From: CADEEV01 sp032127875
GTDB taxonomy: Bacteria > Acidobacteriota > Vicinamibacteria > Fen-336
DNA: 64,000 nucleotides
Direction: 5' to 3'
NCBI GenBank assembly: GCA_032127875.1
Contig: JAQBHI010000194.1
Location: 1-64,000 of the forward strand
Each line of letters begins with the position of its first letter. The stretch's first letter is position 1. The notes under the pieces are model-generated. The model had not been told where the DNA came from. It did no database searches and was given only the letters and a program-made list of their open reading frames with translations. Shown piece after piece: positions 18,431 to 26,983 of this stretch. A program made the position numbers and the translations under genes.

Positions 18431-19179
18431 GAGGCGCTGCCCCGGGCCACGTCCTGGAGCACCCGATACGAGCGCAGGTCGCGCTCCAGGTGGCGACGGA
18501 TCAGGCCCTGGTGAAACGCGGCCAGGACCTGTGCCTCGGCGGGCAGGGCGGGCGCGGCAGCGGGCGCCTGCGTAAAGATCTCACGCAAGAACACCAGCGC
18601 TTCGCGCGCCAGGATGGGACCGCTGGCCGGGCCGCAGACCTCGCAGATGAAGCCGTGGGTGGCCTGATGGTAGAGCAGCCCGCCCTCGGGCAGCCGGCCC
18701 CCGCAGCCGGCGCAGCGATCGAGCGCCGGGTACACGCCGCCCAGCCGCAGCAACCAGGCTTCGAGGTAACGCGCGAGCGCCACGATCTCCCTTCCCTCCT
18801 CCGCCGCCCGCACGACCGCGATCGCCAGGCGGTACACCGCGTCATCGGCCTCGCCTTCCTGCGCGAACGCGTCGAGCAGCTCGGCAAAGTACGACAGCGT
18901 GAGGGAGGTCTCGAGCGAGCCCCCTCGCGCCGGGAACGCGGAGCGGACGAGGTCACACTGACCCAGCCGGAAGAGCTCCGTGCCCTGCCGGCCGTACAGC
19001 CAGACCCGGACCTCGCTCAGCGGCTCGAGGGCCGATTGGTACCGGCTCTTCGCCCCACGCGCGCCCTTCGCCACCGCGCGCACCTTGCCGCGCTCGCGCG
19101 TCAACAAAATGACCACTTTGCTCGTCTCGCCCAGCTTGGACGTCTTCAGGATCAGCGCGTCCGAGGCGATGGGAGGCAT
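18427..19179 (-). CDS. recO: DNA repair protein RecO
   Basis: 250 aa. OB-fold N-terminus (SDALILKTSKLGETSKVV), helical core, and a zinc ribbon with CxxC pairs at C156/C159 and C179/C182. Start chosen at the ATG at 19179; the much longer upstream in-frame extension is antisense to the rhodanese gene. RecO loads RecA with RecR at ssDNA gaps. First gene of the recO-glyQ-glyS-ppdK run, divergent from the rhodanese gene. Confidence 0.95.
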   Translation of the reverse strand: MPPIASDALILKTSKLGETSKVVILLTRERGKVRAVAKGARGAKSRYQSALEPLSEVRVWLYGRQGTELFRLGQCDLVRSAFPARGGSLETSLTLSYFAELLDAFAQEGEADDAVYRLAIAVVRAAEEGREIVALARYLEAWLLRLGGVYPALDRCAGCGGRLPEGGLLYHQATHGFICEVCGPASGPILAREALVFLREIFTQAPAAAPALPAEAQVLAAFHQGLIRRHLERDLRSYRVLQDVARGSAS

Positions 19180-19239
19180 GGTGCGAGAAAATCGGCGGCG
19201 ACGAGGCGCCAGTCTACACGAGTATGGTACTTTTCGGTG

Positions 19240-19692
19240 ATGCTGTTCGTGGTCCGCGCGCTCGCCATCGTGATCCTCGGTTGCGGCCTCGGCCTGGCCT
19301 GGAACAGCGCCTCGGGCCGCGGCCTGGCGCTCAGCCAGAACGTCTTCGTGAAGCCCGGCGACGAGCTGGTCGATGCCGCTGCCGCCAAGACGCGCCTCGA
19401 CAAGGGGGCCCTCTTCCTCGACGCCCGCCCCATCGACTTCTACGAGATGTCCCACGTCCCGGGTGCCCTGCCGCTGCCCGAAGAGCACTTCGAGAAGGCC
19501 TTTGCGGCCATCGAACCACGCTTGCGCGGCAGCTTCGACGTGATCGTCTACTGCGCGGGCTACGGATGCGAGGCCAGCCACATCGTTTCGCGAAAGCTCA
19601 AGCAGCGCGGCGTTCCCGCGGCGATTCTCCACGAAGGCTGGCCGGCCTGGACCGAAGCCGGCTACCCGGTACGCGAGGGAAAGCAGCCTTGA
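19240..19692 (+). CDS. Membrane-anchored rhodanese-domain protein
   Basis: 150 aa: an N-terminal hydrophobic segment (about 2-20), then a rhodanese domain with LDARP, the HVPGALPLP loop and an active-site loop YCAGYGC (Cys present), ending EGWPAWTEAGYPV. Should carry persulfide or simply bind partners on the periplasmic face. A GTG one codon upstream is an alternative start. It overlaps the downstream MauE-like gene by 4 bp (TTGA), so the two are probably a functional pair. Confidence 0.88.
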   Translation: MLFVVRALAIVILGCGLGLAWNSASGRGLALSQNVFVKPGDELVDAAAAKTRLDKGALFLDARPIDFYEMSHVPGALPLPEEHFEKAFAAIEPRLRGSFDVIVYCAGYGCEASHIVSRKLKQRGVPAAILHEGWPAWTEAGYPVREGKQP

Positions 19693-20153
19693 GCCGAACG
19701 CCACGGGCCTGGCTGGAGGCCGCCGTGGGCCTCGCGCTGGGCGCCGTCTTCGTCTACGCAAGCCTCGACAAGATCGCGAAGCCCCTCGATTTTGCCCGGA
19801 TCCTCTATCACTACCAGGTCATCGGACCCTCGGCGACGCTCCCGCCACTGCTGCCGAATCTCGTGGCCGTGACGCTCCCCTGGGTCGAACTGGTCGCGGG
19901 CGTGATGCTGATCGTGGGCGTGCTGCGGCGCGAAGCGGCGGCTGTCACGGGAATCCTGCTCGTCGTCTTCCTCGCGGCCGTCGGTTCGGCCCTGTATCGG
20001 GGCATCGACATCGAGAACTGCGGCTGCTTCGTCGTGAGCGGCGAGGGACGCAGGGCGGGGCTCCATCTGATTCTCTCCGACGTGGCCCTGCTGGCTGCCG
20101 CCGCGTTCCTGGTCCGTGCCCGGCCGTTGACAAGTACCGGACCGGACGCATAG
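19689..20153 (+). CDS. MauE/DoxX-like membrane protein
   Basis: 154 aa, four membrane segments, with the family pattern ASLDKI in the first loop and an ENCGCF dithiol-like segment between helices 3 and 4. MauE and relatives help maturation or thiol-redox of periplasmic proteins. The start is a TTG overlapping the rhodanese stop; no better start exists in frame. Confidence 0.82.
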   Translation: MSRTPRAWLEAAVGLALGAVFVYASLDKIAKPLDFARILYHYQVIGPSATLPPLLPNLVAVTLPWVELVAGVMLIVGVLRREAAAVTGILLVVFLAAVGSALYRGIDIENCGCFVVSGEGRRAGLHLILSDVALLAAAAFLVRARPLTSTGPDA

Positions 20154-20165
20154 CATTTCGCCCCG

Positions 20166-20777
20166 ATGCGAACAGCCCGATCCCATCGTATCCTGACGGC
20201 ACTGGCTGGCGCGCTGTTGCTTCCGGCCTGCGACCAGCCGCCAGCCAAGGAAATCGCCGCTGCCGAGGCGGCGCTCGCCCAGGCGCGCGCCGAGCAGGCC
20301 GACGCCTACGCGCCCGAGCAGTGGAAAGGCGCTGAGCTGGCGCTGAGCCAGGCCCGCCAGAAGGTCGAAGCCAGGGACTATCGCGGCGCGCTCTCCTCGG
20401 CGATGGACGCGGGCGAGAAGGCCCGCAGCGCCGCTCAGGCCGTGGCTTCTTCGAAGCTGCTTGCCAGAGGCGCGGCGCAGCTGGCGCGAGCCGAGATGCA
20501 GGCGGCGCTCGACGAAGTCGCTGCCGTCCGCGACGAGGCCGCGAAGGCCAGGGTTCCAACCGAGGAATTCGCCGAATTGGAGCTGCGCGTCGTCGACGCG
20601 ACGCAGGCCCTTGCCAGCCTCGGAGATAGCCTCGAGAAGGAGGAGCTGATCGAGGCCCAGAAGGCCGGTGCCAGCCTGAAGGCGCGCTTCGCGAGCCTCG
20701 GGACCGATTTCCGTGCCGCCCTCGACAAGTGGCTCGAAGACCACCCCAAGGGCCGCAAGCTCGTCAAGAGGAAGTAG
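20166..20777 (+). CDS. Coiled-coil lipoprotein (DUF4398-like)
   Basis: 203 aa. Lipobox LLPAC near residue 22, then an alanine/glutamate-rich, almost wholly helical protein with repeated AEAALAQARAEQ- and ALSQARQKVEARDY-type heptads, resembling DUF4398 / TPR-like outer-membrane lipoproteins. Tail is strongly basic. Its 3' end overlaps the convergent dapF stop by 14 bp. Confidence 0.75.
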   Translation: MRTARSHRILTALAGALLLPACDQPPAKEIAAAEAALAQARAEQADAYAPEQWKGAELALSQARQKVEARDYRGALSSAMDAGEKARSAAQAVASSKLLARGAAQLARAEMQAALDEVAAVRDEAAKARVPTEEFAELELRVVDATQALASLGDSLEKEELIEAQKAGASLKARFASLGTDFRAALDKWLEDHPKGRKLVKRK

Positions 20778-21564
20778 CCGTCCACTCCCCTTCGAACAGG
20801 ATCTCCGCCTCGCCCGTCTGACGCAGCCGCCCCGCCTCGGGCCACTCCACCTCGAGCGTGCCACCGTCGCAGACGACCCCAACGCGCCGCTCGACGACAC
20901 CTTTCAGCATCGCCGCCACCGCCGCGCTGGCCGCCCCGGTCCCCGAGGCGCGCGTGTAACCGACGCCGCGCTCCCAGAAGCGCACCCGCAGCTCGACGCG
21001 CGAAATCACCGTCACGAACTCCACGTTGGTCCGGTGGGGAAAGAACGGATGGCATTCGAGGGCCGGCCCCAACCCAGCCAGCGTCTCGTCGTCCACGGCT
21101 GGGTCCACGAAAACGGCACAGTGTGGATTGCCCAGCGACGTGGCCGTGATCTCGACGGTGCGGCCCGCGACGGCCAGCGGATGATCCACCAGCGCTCCGG
21201 GATGCGGTTCGCCAAGGTCGGTCGTGACCCGGCAACGGCCGCCGCCGAGCGCCTCGACGTCGACCTCGCGGGATCCCACCGCCGTCTGCACGACGTGCTG
21301 CCGGGGAGTCAGACCCTTCTCGACCGTGAGGGCGGCGAGGCAACGCAGGCCGTTGCCCGAAATTTCCGCTTCGGAGCCATCGGCGTTGAGCAAGCGCATC
21401 GCCGTGCCGCTCGGCCCGACGCCGTAGAGAATCAGCCCGTCGGCGCCGATGCCCAGGTGGCGATCGCAGAGGCGGCGGGCCCAGGGCCCCAGATCGCGCG
21501 GCGCGCCGATCGCATCCACCAGTAGAAAGTCGTTGCCAAGGCCGTGCGCCTTGGCGAATCTCAT
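20764..21564 (-). CDS. dapF: Diaminopimelate epimerase, second catalytic Cys replaced by Ser
   Basis: 266 aa. Converts LL- to meso-DAP for lysine and peptidoglycan. The fold segments are present: GLGNDF, ADG (41-43), NADGSEAEISGNGLRC with the first catalytic cysteine C75, and SLGNPHC. The second active-site segment, normally ACGTGA, reads RASGTGA: the cysteine position is S207 (codon TCG), and the usual preceding Glu-Thr is Tyr-Thr. The two-base mechanism needs a thiol at both positions in studied enzymes, so activity or specificity may differ. Overlaps the YCF48 gene stop by 4 bp; last gene of the rpsA run. Confidence 0.88.
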   Translation of the reverse strand: MRFAKAHGLGNDFLLVDAIGAPRDLGPWARRLCDRHLGIGADGLILYGVGPSGTAMRLLNADGSEAEISGNGLRCLAALTVEKGLTPRQHVVQTAVGSREVDVEALGGGRCRVTTDLGEPHPGALVDHPLAVAGRTVEITATSLGNPHCAVFVDPAVDDETLAGLGPALECHPFFPHRTNVEFVTVISRVELRVRFWERGVGYTRASGTGAASAAVAAMLKGVVERRVGVVCDGGTLEVEWPEAGRLRQTGEAEILFEGEWTATSS

Positions 21565-22613
21565 CGCTTCTTCTTGACGTTCACGGCACGCTCGGGCGGC
21601 GGGAACGTGCCCACCGTCAACACCGTCTCGCCGCGCAGGGCCTCACCGCTCAGGCTCCAGTTCTGTCCGCCGTCGCCGGTCCAGAATAGCCCGCGGTCGG
21701 TCGCCAGAAAGGCCTGGGCCCCCGAATCGGGCGCCAGCGGAAACAGCAGCCTCTGCCCCGAGCGCCCCTCCAGACCCTGGTTGAGCTCGCTCCAACTGGC
21801 TCCGAGATCGTCGCTGCGCAGCAGGCCTGCATCCGTGGCCGCGTAGAGTTGCGGCCCCAGCCACACGAGTTGGTGAACCGTACTTCCGACGAGACCCGCC
21901 GCAGACCAGTGCTCGCCGCCGTCCGCCGAACGAAACACCCCGGCCGTGCCGACGGCCACGAACAGCGCGGGATCGCTCGCATAGTAGGAGGATACCGCCA
22001 GCGCCGTCACCTTGCCTTCCGGCAGCGCGCCGCGCATGACCTCGAAGCGCAGCCCGGCGTCGAGGGACACCTGCACGCCCTGCGACGTAGCCGCGATCAA
22101 GGCTGGCCCCGGCCAGGCCAGGTCGCTGACCTCCGCCTCCCGAAGCGCCGTGAGGCCGAACAACCGGGCGCTATCCTCGGGCTTCTCGAAACGGTCGAGC
22201 CCGGAACGCAGCAGGCCGTCTCTCGTCGCCACGAACAGCGTCGGATCGGCCACCGGGAAGCGCGACGGCAGCAGCACCGTGCAGCCGGAGAGCTGCGAGA
22301 CGCGTCGCCAGGTCTCGCCGAAATCGAGCGAGAGGTAGATGCCCGAGGCAGCGCCGACGTACACCTGTGGCCCGAGCGGGGCGAGGCAGCTGACGGCCCC
22401 GATCGACGCCAGGCTCTCACCGGTCCCCTTGCCCTTGACCCGCAGCCAGGTCGTTCCCCAGTCGTTCGAACGCCACAGCCCCGAGGCCGTCCCGGCGAAC
22501 AGCGTGAGGCTCGACACGCTGCCCGCATCCTTGCCTTGGCCCAGCGCCAAGGGGCTGCTCGCGACGCTCACCGCGAGCGCCAGCAAGGCAGCGAGGGCGG
22601 CGCGCTTTCTCAC
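21561..22613 (-). CDS. Secreted YCF48-like beta-propeller protein
   Basis: 350 aa with a Sec signal (ending ALGQG) and repeated blades of the type SADGGEHWSAAG, LSLDFGETWRRV, RSDDLGASW, WTGDGGQNW: the Asp-box pattern of sialidase/YCF48 (photosystem-assembly HCF136-like) propellers. Function unknown. The GTG start overlaps the HIT gene stop (GTGA); a longer frame upstream is a shadow of HIT and cyclase genes. Confidence 0.85.
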   Translation of the reverse strand: MRKRAALAALLALAVSVASSPLALGQGKDAGSVSSLTLFAGTASGLWRSNDWGTTWLRVKGKGTGESLASIGAVSCLAPLGPQVYVGAASGIYLSLDFGETWRRVSQLSGCTVLLPSRFPVADPTLFVATRDGLLRSGLDRFEKPEDSARLFGLTALREAEVSDLAWPGPALIAATSQGVQVSLDAGLRFEVMRGALPEGKVTALAVSSYYASDPALFVAVGTAGVFRSADGGEHWSAAGLVGSTVHQLVWLGPQLYAATDAGLLRSDDLGASWSELNQGLEGRSGQRLLFPLAPDSGAQAFLATDRGLFWTGDGGQNWSLSGEALRGETVLTVGTFPPPERAVNVKKKR

Positions 22614-23092
22614 TTCGCGAAGTGGGGCCGCAGGCGCACGCACGCGGCCACGGGGTCCTCCGGGACGACGCGCGTCTCCCCCACCACTGTCATGAAGTTC
22701 GTATCGCCGCTCCAACGCGGCACCACGTGCAAGTGGATGTGGCCGTCGACGCCGGCCCCCGCGGAGCGCCCCAGGTTCATGCCGACGTTGATGCCGTCGG
22801 GGCGGTAGAGCTCCTGCAGGATCGCCTCGCCGCGACGGGCCAGCAGCATCAACTCGGTGACTTCCTCGACCGTGGCCTCCGACAGACGCGCGACGTGGCG
22901 GCGCGGCGAGATCATCACGTGGCCCGAGTTGTACGGGTATAGGTTCATCACCACGAAGCTGAGTGCGGCCTCGTGAACGACGAGGCTGCCTGCGCTGCCC
23001 ACGCCCTCCAGGGCGCGGCACAGGACACAGCCCGGGTCCTGCACGCCCTGGCTCACGTAGGCGTGTCGCCAGGGCGAGCGGATGACGTCCAT
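22610..23092 (-). CDS. HIT family nucleotide hydrolase/phosphorylase
   Basis: 160 aa. The histidine triad is H118-I-H120-L-H122 followed by VVPRW; a CVLC pair near residue 22-25 recalls zinc-binding HIT proteins. Close to the actinobacterial-type Ap4A phosphorylase/APTX-like group by its N-terminal CVLC and MNLYPYNSGH stretches. Follows the cyclase gene without a gap. Confidence 0.92.
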   Translation of the reverse strand: MDVIRSPWRHAYVSQGVQDPGCVLCRALEGVGSAGSLVVHEAALSFVVMNLYPYNSGHVMISPRRHVARLSEATVEEVTELMLLARRGEAILQELYRPDGINVGMNLGRSAGAGVDGHIHLHVVPRWSGDTNFMTVVGETRVVPEDPVAACVRLRPHFAK

Positions 23093-24859
23093 CTAGATCT
23101 CGTAGTCCACTTCGTAGACCGGGAAGCTGGAACGAACGCCCTTGAACTTGGCATCGCCCGCGTAGCGTATCAGGATCCGGCGGCCGATCGACTCGTCGAA
23201 ATACTCCATCAGGCTGGCCGAACCCTCGGCGCGCTGCACCAGTGGCAGCTGGGCCTCGAGTTGAACCAGCGTGTCGCGCGAGATGGCGATGCCTTCGTTG
23301 AAGAGCGTTCCCGCCTTGTCGACCGTCGTGCGCAGGCCCGAGGCGCCCGCCGCGCCGGCCGGCGCCGCTTCTGCGGCTTCGTCCTCGTCGAGGGCCTTCT
23401 TGGTGGCCGAGGAAAGCCGCCCGGCGAGGTTGACGTTGCGTCCGATCACCGTCGCCTGCACCGTCTCCTCGTCCACGATGAAGCGCGCCAGGTAGACGCG
23501 GCCGTAGTGGATGGCGATCCCCATGTTGAAGTACGTGCGGCCCTCCTCGCGCAGGCGGCGCAGGGTCTCCTGACACAGGATCGCCGTACGCAGCGCGTTC
23601 AGCGGGTCGAGCGGATCGCTATGCTGCGTGCCGAACGTCATCATGATGCCGTCGCCGAGGAACTTGTCGATGGTCCCGCCGAAGCGACGCACCAGGGGCA
23701 CGAAAGCGTCGAAGACCGTGTACAGCTCCTGGGTCAGATCGCGCTCGGAGATCTGACCCTCGGAGGTCTTCGTGAAGCCGCGCAGGTCGAGGAACAGCAC
23801 CGTCGCGTTCACCGCATTGTTCAGGACCCGGGCAGACTCCCCGAACTCGTACAGGCGCCGGCCCTTGCTCGCGGTCTCGTCCAGGTCGCGCTCCTGCACC
23901 AGGATTATCCGCTCGCGAATCCCCGAGAGGATCTCGAAGCGCTTCACCCCGGCGACGAGATCGAGGAACGCCTCCAGGATCTCAGAAGGCCGGCGCCGCT
24001 CGGTCTCGGCCCTGAGCTTGGGCGAGGCCATCAGCTTCGAACCGACGCTCCAGGCATCAGCGAACAGGTAGGTCATGACGTGGGCGTTCATCATCACCTT
24101 CACGATCCCGGGCTGCGTGGCCCACTGCTCCTTCGGCAGCTGCGGCATGTAGCGGGTCACGCGGCTCAGCAGCCCGCGGTCGGCCTCCCGGATCCGCCTC
24201 TCCGTGTCACGCAGCAGGGTCTGGTAGATTTCGAAAAAGACATCCACCGGCAGGCGATAACGCTTATTGACGGGGAGGAACTGGTTGAAATCGAAGCTCT
24301 GGATGCTGGCCTCGGTGAACGCGAAGCCGTCGTCGACTACGGCGTCGACGAGCGGCGACGCGTCTTTCGAGTCTTTTCGCGGCGCCTGATCGAGCCGCTT
24401 GTAGAAGGACGAAAGCAGCGGGTGGAGTGAATACTTGGCCTTGCGGACCTGTGGCGTCCGGCTCTCGAGCTCCTTCAGGACCTCGACCACCTCGCGCGAG
24501 TGGGCGAGCCAGAACAGGTTGACGAGGCCCAGGCGCCGGTCGCCCGCGTGCGCCGAGGCGAGCACTCGCCCCATGGCGGTCTCGTACTCGGCCTGATCGC
24601 GCTCGGCGACTGCACGGCGGCCGGCGGGCAAGGCACCTTCGACCCCGATCTGGGCCAGCAGCCCCTGGAGAAAGCGCTGCAGCAGCGTGTGCAGGCGCGT
24701 ATGCGTGTGGATGAAGTAGACGCCGCGGCCCTTCTCGAACTCGGCCGGCGGCAGGATCGGCAGCGGCGAGCCGAACAAGGCCTCGGCCTCGGGCAGTCCG
24801 CCGGCCACGAAGCGAGAGGCCTGCGGCTCGGAGACGTAAAGGGCTTCGGGGCCCGGCAT
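23093..24859 (-). CDS. Class III adenylate/guanylate cyclase domain protein
   Basis: 588 aa. The first about 340 residues form a soluble helical region that I do not recognise. The catalytic domain starts near 350: metal-binding D358 (FLDLRGFT) and D403 (FLGDG), K399 in front of it, and transition-state N477 and R481 in IGRNVNLAGRL, so it looks active. An alanine-rich insertion (about 490-510) precedes the C-terminal part. No membrane segments. Start overlaps the HU stop by 1 bp (TGATG), placing signalling enzyme and nucleoid protein in one transcript. Confidence 0.88.
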   Translation of the reverse strand: MPGPEALYVSEPQASRFVAGGLPEAEALFGSPLPILPPAEFEKGRGVYFIHTHTRLHTLLQRFLQGLLAQIGVEGALPAGRRAVAERDQAEYETAMGRVLASAHAGDRRLGLVNLFWLAHSREVVEVLKELESRTPQVRKAKYSLHPLLSSFYKRLDQAPRKDSKDASPLVDAVVDDGFAFTEASIQSFDFNQFLPVNKRYRLPVDVFFEIYQTLLRDTERRIREADRGLLSRVTRYMPQLPKEQWATQPGIVKVMMNAHVMTYLFADAWSVGSKLMASPKLRAETERRRPSEILEAFLDLVAGVKRFEILSGIRERIILVQERDLDETASKGRRLYEFGESARVLNNAVNATVLFLDLRGFTKTSEGQISERDLTQELYTVFDAFVPLVRRFGGTIDKFLGDGIMMTFGTQHSDPLDPLNALRTAILCQETLRRLREEGRTYFNMGIAIHYGRVYLARFIVDEETVQATVIGRNVNLAGRLSSATKKALDEDEAAEAAPAGAAGASGLRTTVDKAGTLFNEGIAISRDTLVQLEAQLPLVQRAEGSASLMEYFDESIGRRILIRYAGDAKFKGVRSSFPVYEVDYEI

Positions 24860-25137
24860 CAGCGCCGGTTGATCAGCTCCCGGAGCTCCTTCCCGGGCTT
24901 GAAATGCGGCACGCGCTTGGCGGGAACCAGGACGCCGGCGCCGGTCTTGGGATTACGGCCCTTGCGGGGGTCCCGGCGCCGGACCCGGAAACTTCCGAAA
25001 CCGCGCAACTCGATCTTGTCGCCCTGCTGCAAGGCGTCCACGATCGAGGTGAAGACGGCGTCGACGATGACCTCGGTATGCTTGCGGGTGAGGTCCGAGA
25101 CTCTCGAGACCTCGTCCACCAGCTCAGCCTTGGTCAT
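24859..25137 (-). CDS. HU/IHF-type nucleoid protein
   Basis: 92 aa with the N-terminal helical pair (MTKAELVDEVS) and the beta-arm signature FGSFRVRRRDPRKGRNPKTG. Position directly after rpsA is the classic place of ihfB, so IHF-beta-like is likely, but HU cannot be excluded from sequence alone. Confidence 0.93.
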   Translation of the reverse strand: MTKAELVDEVSRVSDLTRKHTEVIVDAVFTSIVDALQQGDKIELRGFGSFRVRRRDPRKGRNPKTGAGVLVPAKRVPHFKPGKELRELINRR

Positions 25138-25145
25138 CGCCGGCG

Positions 25146-26867
25146 CTACTCCTTCTCGCTCTCCTTGGCCTGCGCTGCACGGAAGGCGTCTCCGAGCGTC
25201 GAGCGATCGCTGGGCGCGGCCTCGCGATAGCTCACGAGATCGCGTTGGGTCTCATCTTGCTTGACGGCGCGAATCGAGAGGCCGATCTTGCGCTCGTCGG
25301 CAGTGATCTTGAGGATCTTCATGGGGTGGAGATCGCCGGGCTTGAAGTGCGCCTCCGGGTTCTCGATGCGCTTCTCGTCGAGCTCGGAGACGTGGACCAG
25401 GCCCTCGATGCCCTCGGCGAGTTCGACGAACGCGCCGAAGTTCGTGAGGCGGACGATCCTGCCCTCGACGATGTCCCCCACCTTGTGATGCGAGAAGAAC
25501 TCGTCCCAGATGTCGGTCGCGAGTTGCTTCAGGCCGAGGCTCAGGCGCTGGTTTTCCGCGTCGATGTTGAGCACCACGGCCTCCACGACGTCGCCCTTCT
25601 TCAGGATCTCGGACGGATGCTTGACCCGCTTCGTCCACGACAGGTCGGAGATGTGGATCAGGCCGTCGATGCCCTCCTCGACCTCGACGAAGGCGCCGAA
25701 CTCGGTGAGGTTGCGAACCTTGCCCTTGATCTTCGAGCCGACCGGGTACTTCTCGACGAGTTGCGACCAGGGGTTCATCTCGACCTGCTTCAAGCCGAGG
25801 CTGATGCGGTGCGCCTCCTGGTCGAGGCCGAGCACCGCGCACTCCACTTCCTGGCCCACGTTCAGCACCTTCGAGGGGTGCTTGACCTTCTTGGACCACG
25901 ACATCTCGGAGACGTGGATCAGGCCCTCGACACCCTGCTCGAGCTCGACGAACGCTCCGTAGTCGGTGAGGCTCACGACCTTGCCCTTGACTCGGGCGCC
26001 CACGGGATAGCGGATCGTGGCGGTGGACCAGGGATCGGCCTTGAGCTGCTTGTAGCCCAGACTCACGCGCTCGCTCTCGCGGTCGAACTTCAGGACGCTG
26101 ACCTTGATCTCGTCGCCGACGTTCAGGACCTCGCTCGGGTGGTTGATGCGGCCCCAGGACATGTCCGTGATGTGGAGCAGGCCGTCGATGCCACCGAGGT
26201 CGACGAAGGCGCCGTACTCCGTGATGTTCTTGACGACGCCCATCAGGACCTTGCCCTCTTCGAGGGTATCCAGGGTCTCGCGCTTGCGCGAGGCGTTCTC
26301 CTCCTCGAGCACGGCCTTGCGCGAGAGCACGATGTTGCCGCGCTTCTTGTTGACCTTGATCACGCGCATGCGCAACTCCTGGCCGCGCAGGCTGTCGAGG
26401 TTGCGCACCGGGCGCACGTCGACCTGGCTACCGGGCAGGAAGGCGCGCACGCCGATGTCGACGGCGAGGCCGCCCTTCACGCGCTCGATGACCCGGCCCA
26501 CGACGACACGGCGCTCCTGATAGGCGCGCTCGACGTCGTCCCAGACCTTCATCTTCTCGGCTTTTTCCTTGGAGAGGACGATGTAGCCTTCCTTGTCCTC
26601 CGTCTTCTCCAGGAGCACGTCGACGCTGTCGCCGACGTTGATATTGATCTGGCCGTCCTCGCCGCGGAACTCCTCGCGAGCGATGACGCCTTCCGACTTG
26701 TAGCCGACGTCGACGACGACCTCGGACTCGGAGACGCGCAGCACGGTGCCGCGCACCACTTCGCCCTCGGCGAAGTTCTTGAAGCTGACGTCGTACATGT
26801 CGAGGAGTCTTTCGAACTCCTCGGGATCGAGAGGCGCTTCTACGGCATTGTTTTCAGTTTGCGACAT
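25146..26867 (-). CDS. rpsA: 30S ribosomal protein S1
   Basis: 573 aa, six S1/OB repeats (for example the GAFVDLGGIDGLLHITDMSW and GAFVEVEEGIDGLIHISDLSW type cores in repeats 3-5). Binds mRNA on the ribosome and promotes initiation on structured or weakly SD-led messages. First gene of a six-gene run with ihf-like, cyclase, HIT, YCF48 and dapF. Confidence 0.98.
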   Translation of the reverse strand: MSQTENNAVEAPLDPEEFERLLDMYDVSFKNFAEGEVVRGTVLRVSESEVVVDVGYKSEGVIAREEFRGEDGQININVGDSVDVLLEKTEDKEGYIVLSKEKAEKMKVWDDVERAYQERRVVVGRVIERVKGGLAVDIGVRAFLPGSQVDVRPVRNLDSLRGQELRMRVIKVNKKRGNIVLSRKAVLEEENASRKRETLDTLEEGKVLMGVVKNITEYGAFVDLGGIDGLLHITDMSWGRINHPSEVLNVGDEIKVSVLKFDRESERVSLGYKQLKADPWSTATIRYPVGARVKGKVVSLTDYGAFVELEQGVEGLIHVSEMSWSKKVKHPSKVLNVGQEVECAVLGLDQEAHRISLGLKQVEMNPWSQLVEKYPVGSKIKGKVRNLTEFGAFVEVEEGIDGLIHISDLSWTKRVKHPSEILKKGDVVEAVVLNIDAENQRLSLGLKQLATDIWDEFFSHHKVGDIVEGRIVRLTNFGAFVELAEGIEGLVHVSELDEKRIENPEAHFKPGDLHPMKILKITADERKIGLSIRAVKQDETQRDLVSYREAAPSDRSTLGDAFRAAQAKESEKE

Positions 26868-26953
26868 GGATAGGAACGGAACCTCCAGCTTTTGGATTTG
26901 TCCAGGGCGACGTCGCCCTTAACGAGGCTCCGCGCGGCAGGACTAAGCTCTTA

Positions 26954-26983
26954 AGGATATTCGGGTTAGGAGCCGCCTGTCAA
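26954..26983 (-). promoter_or_regulatory. Probable rpsA promoter
   Basis: On the minus strand TTGACA (26983-26978) is followed after 18 bp by TATCCT (26959-26954), about 87 bp before the rpsA ATG. It overlaps the last codons of hemD. Confidence 0.6.

Noticed and set aside
19179..19761. N-terminal extension of recO
   Set aside because: The in-frame extension is antisense to the rhodanese gene; the RecO fold starts at the ATG at 19179.
22973..24430. 485-codon plus-strand ORF opposite the cyclase
   Set aside because: The cyclase frame contains the full catalytic motif set; the antisense frame has none.
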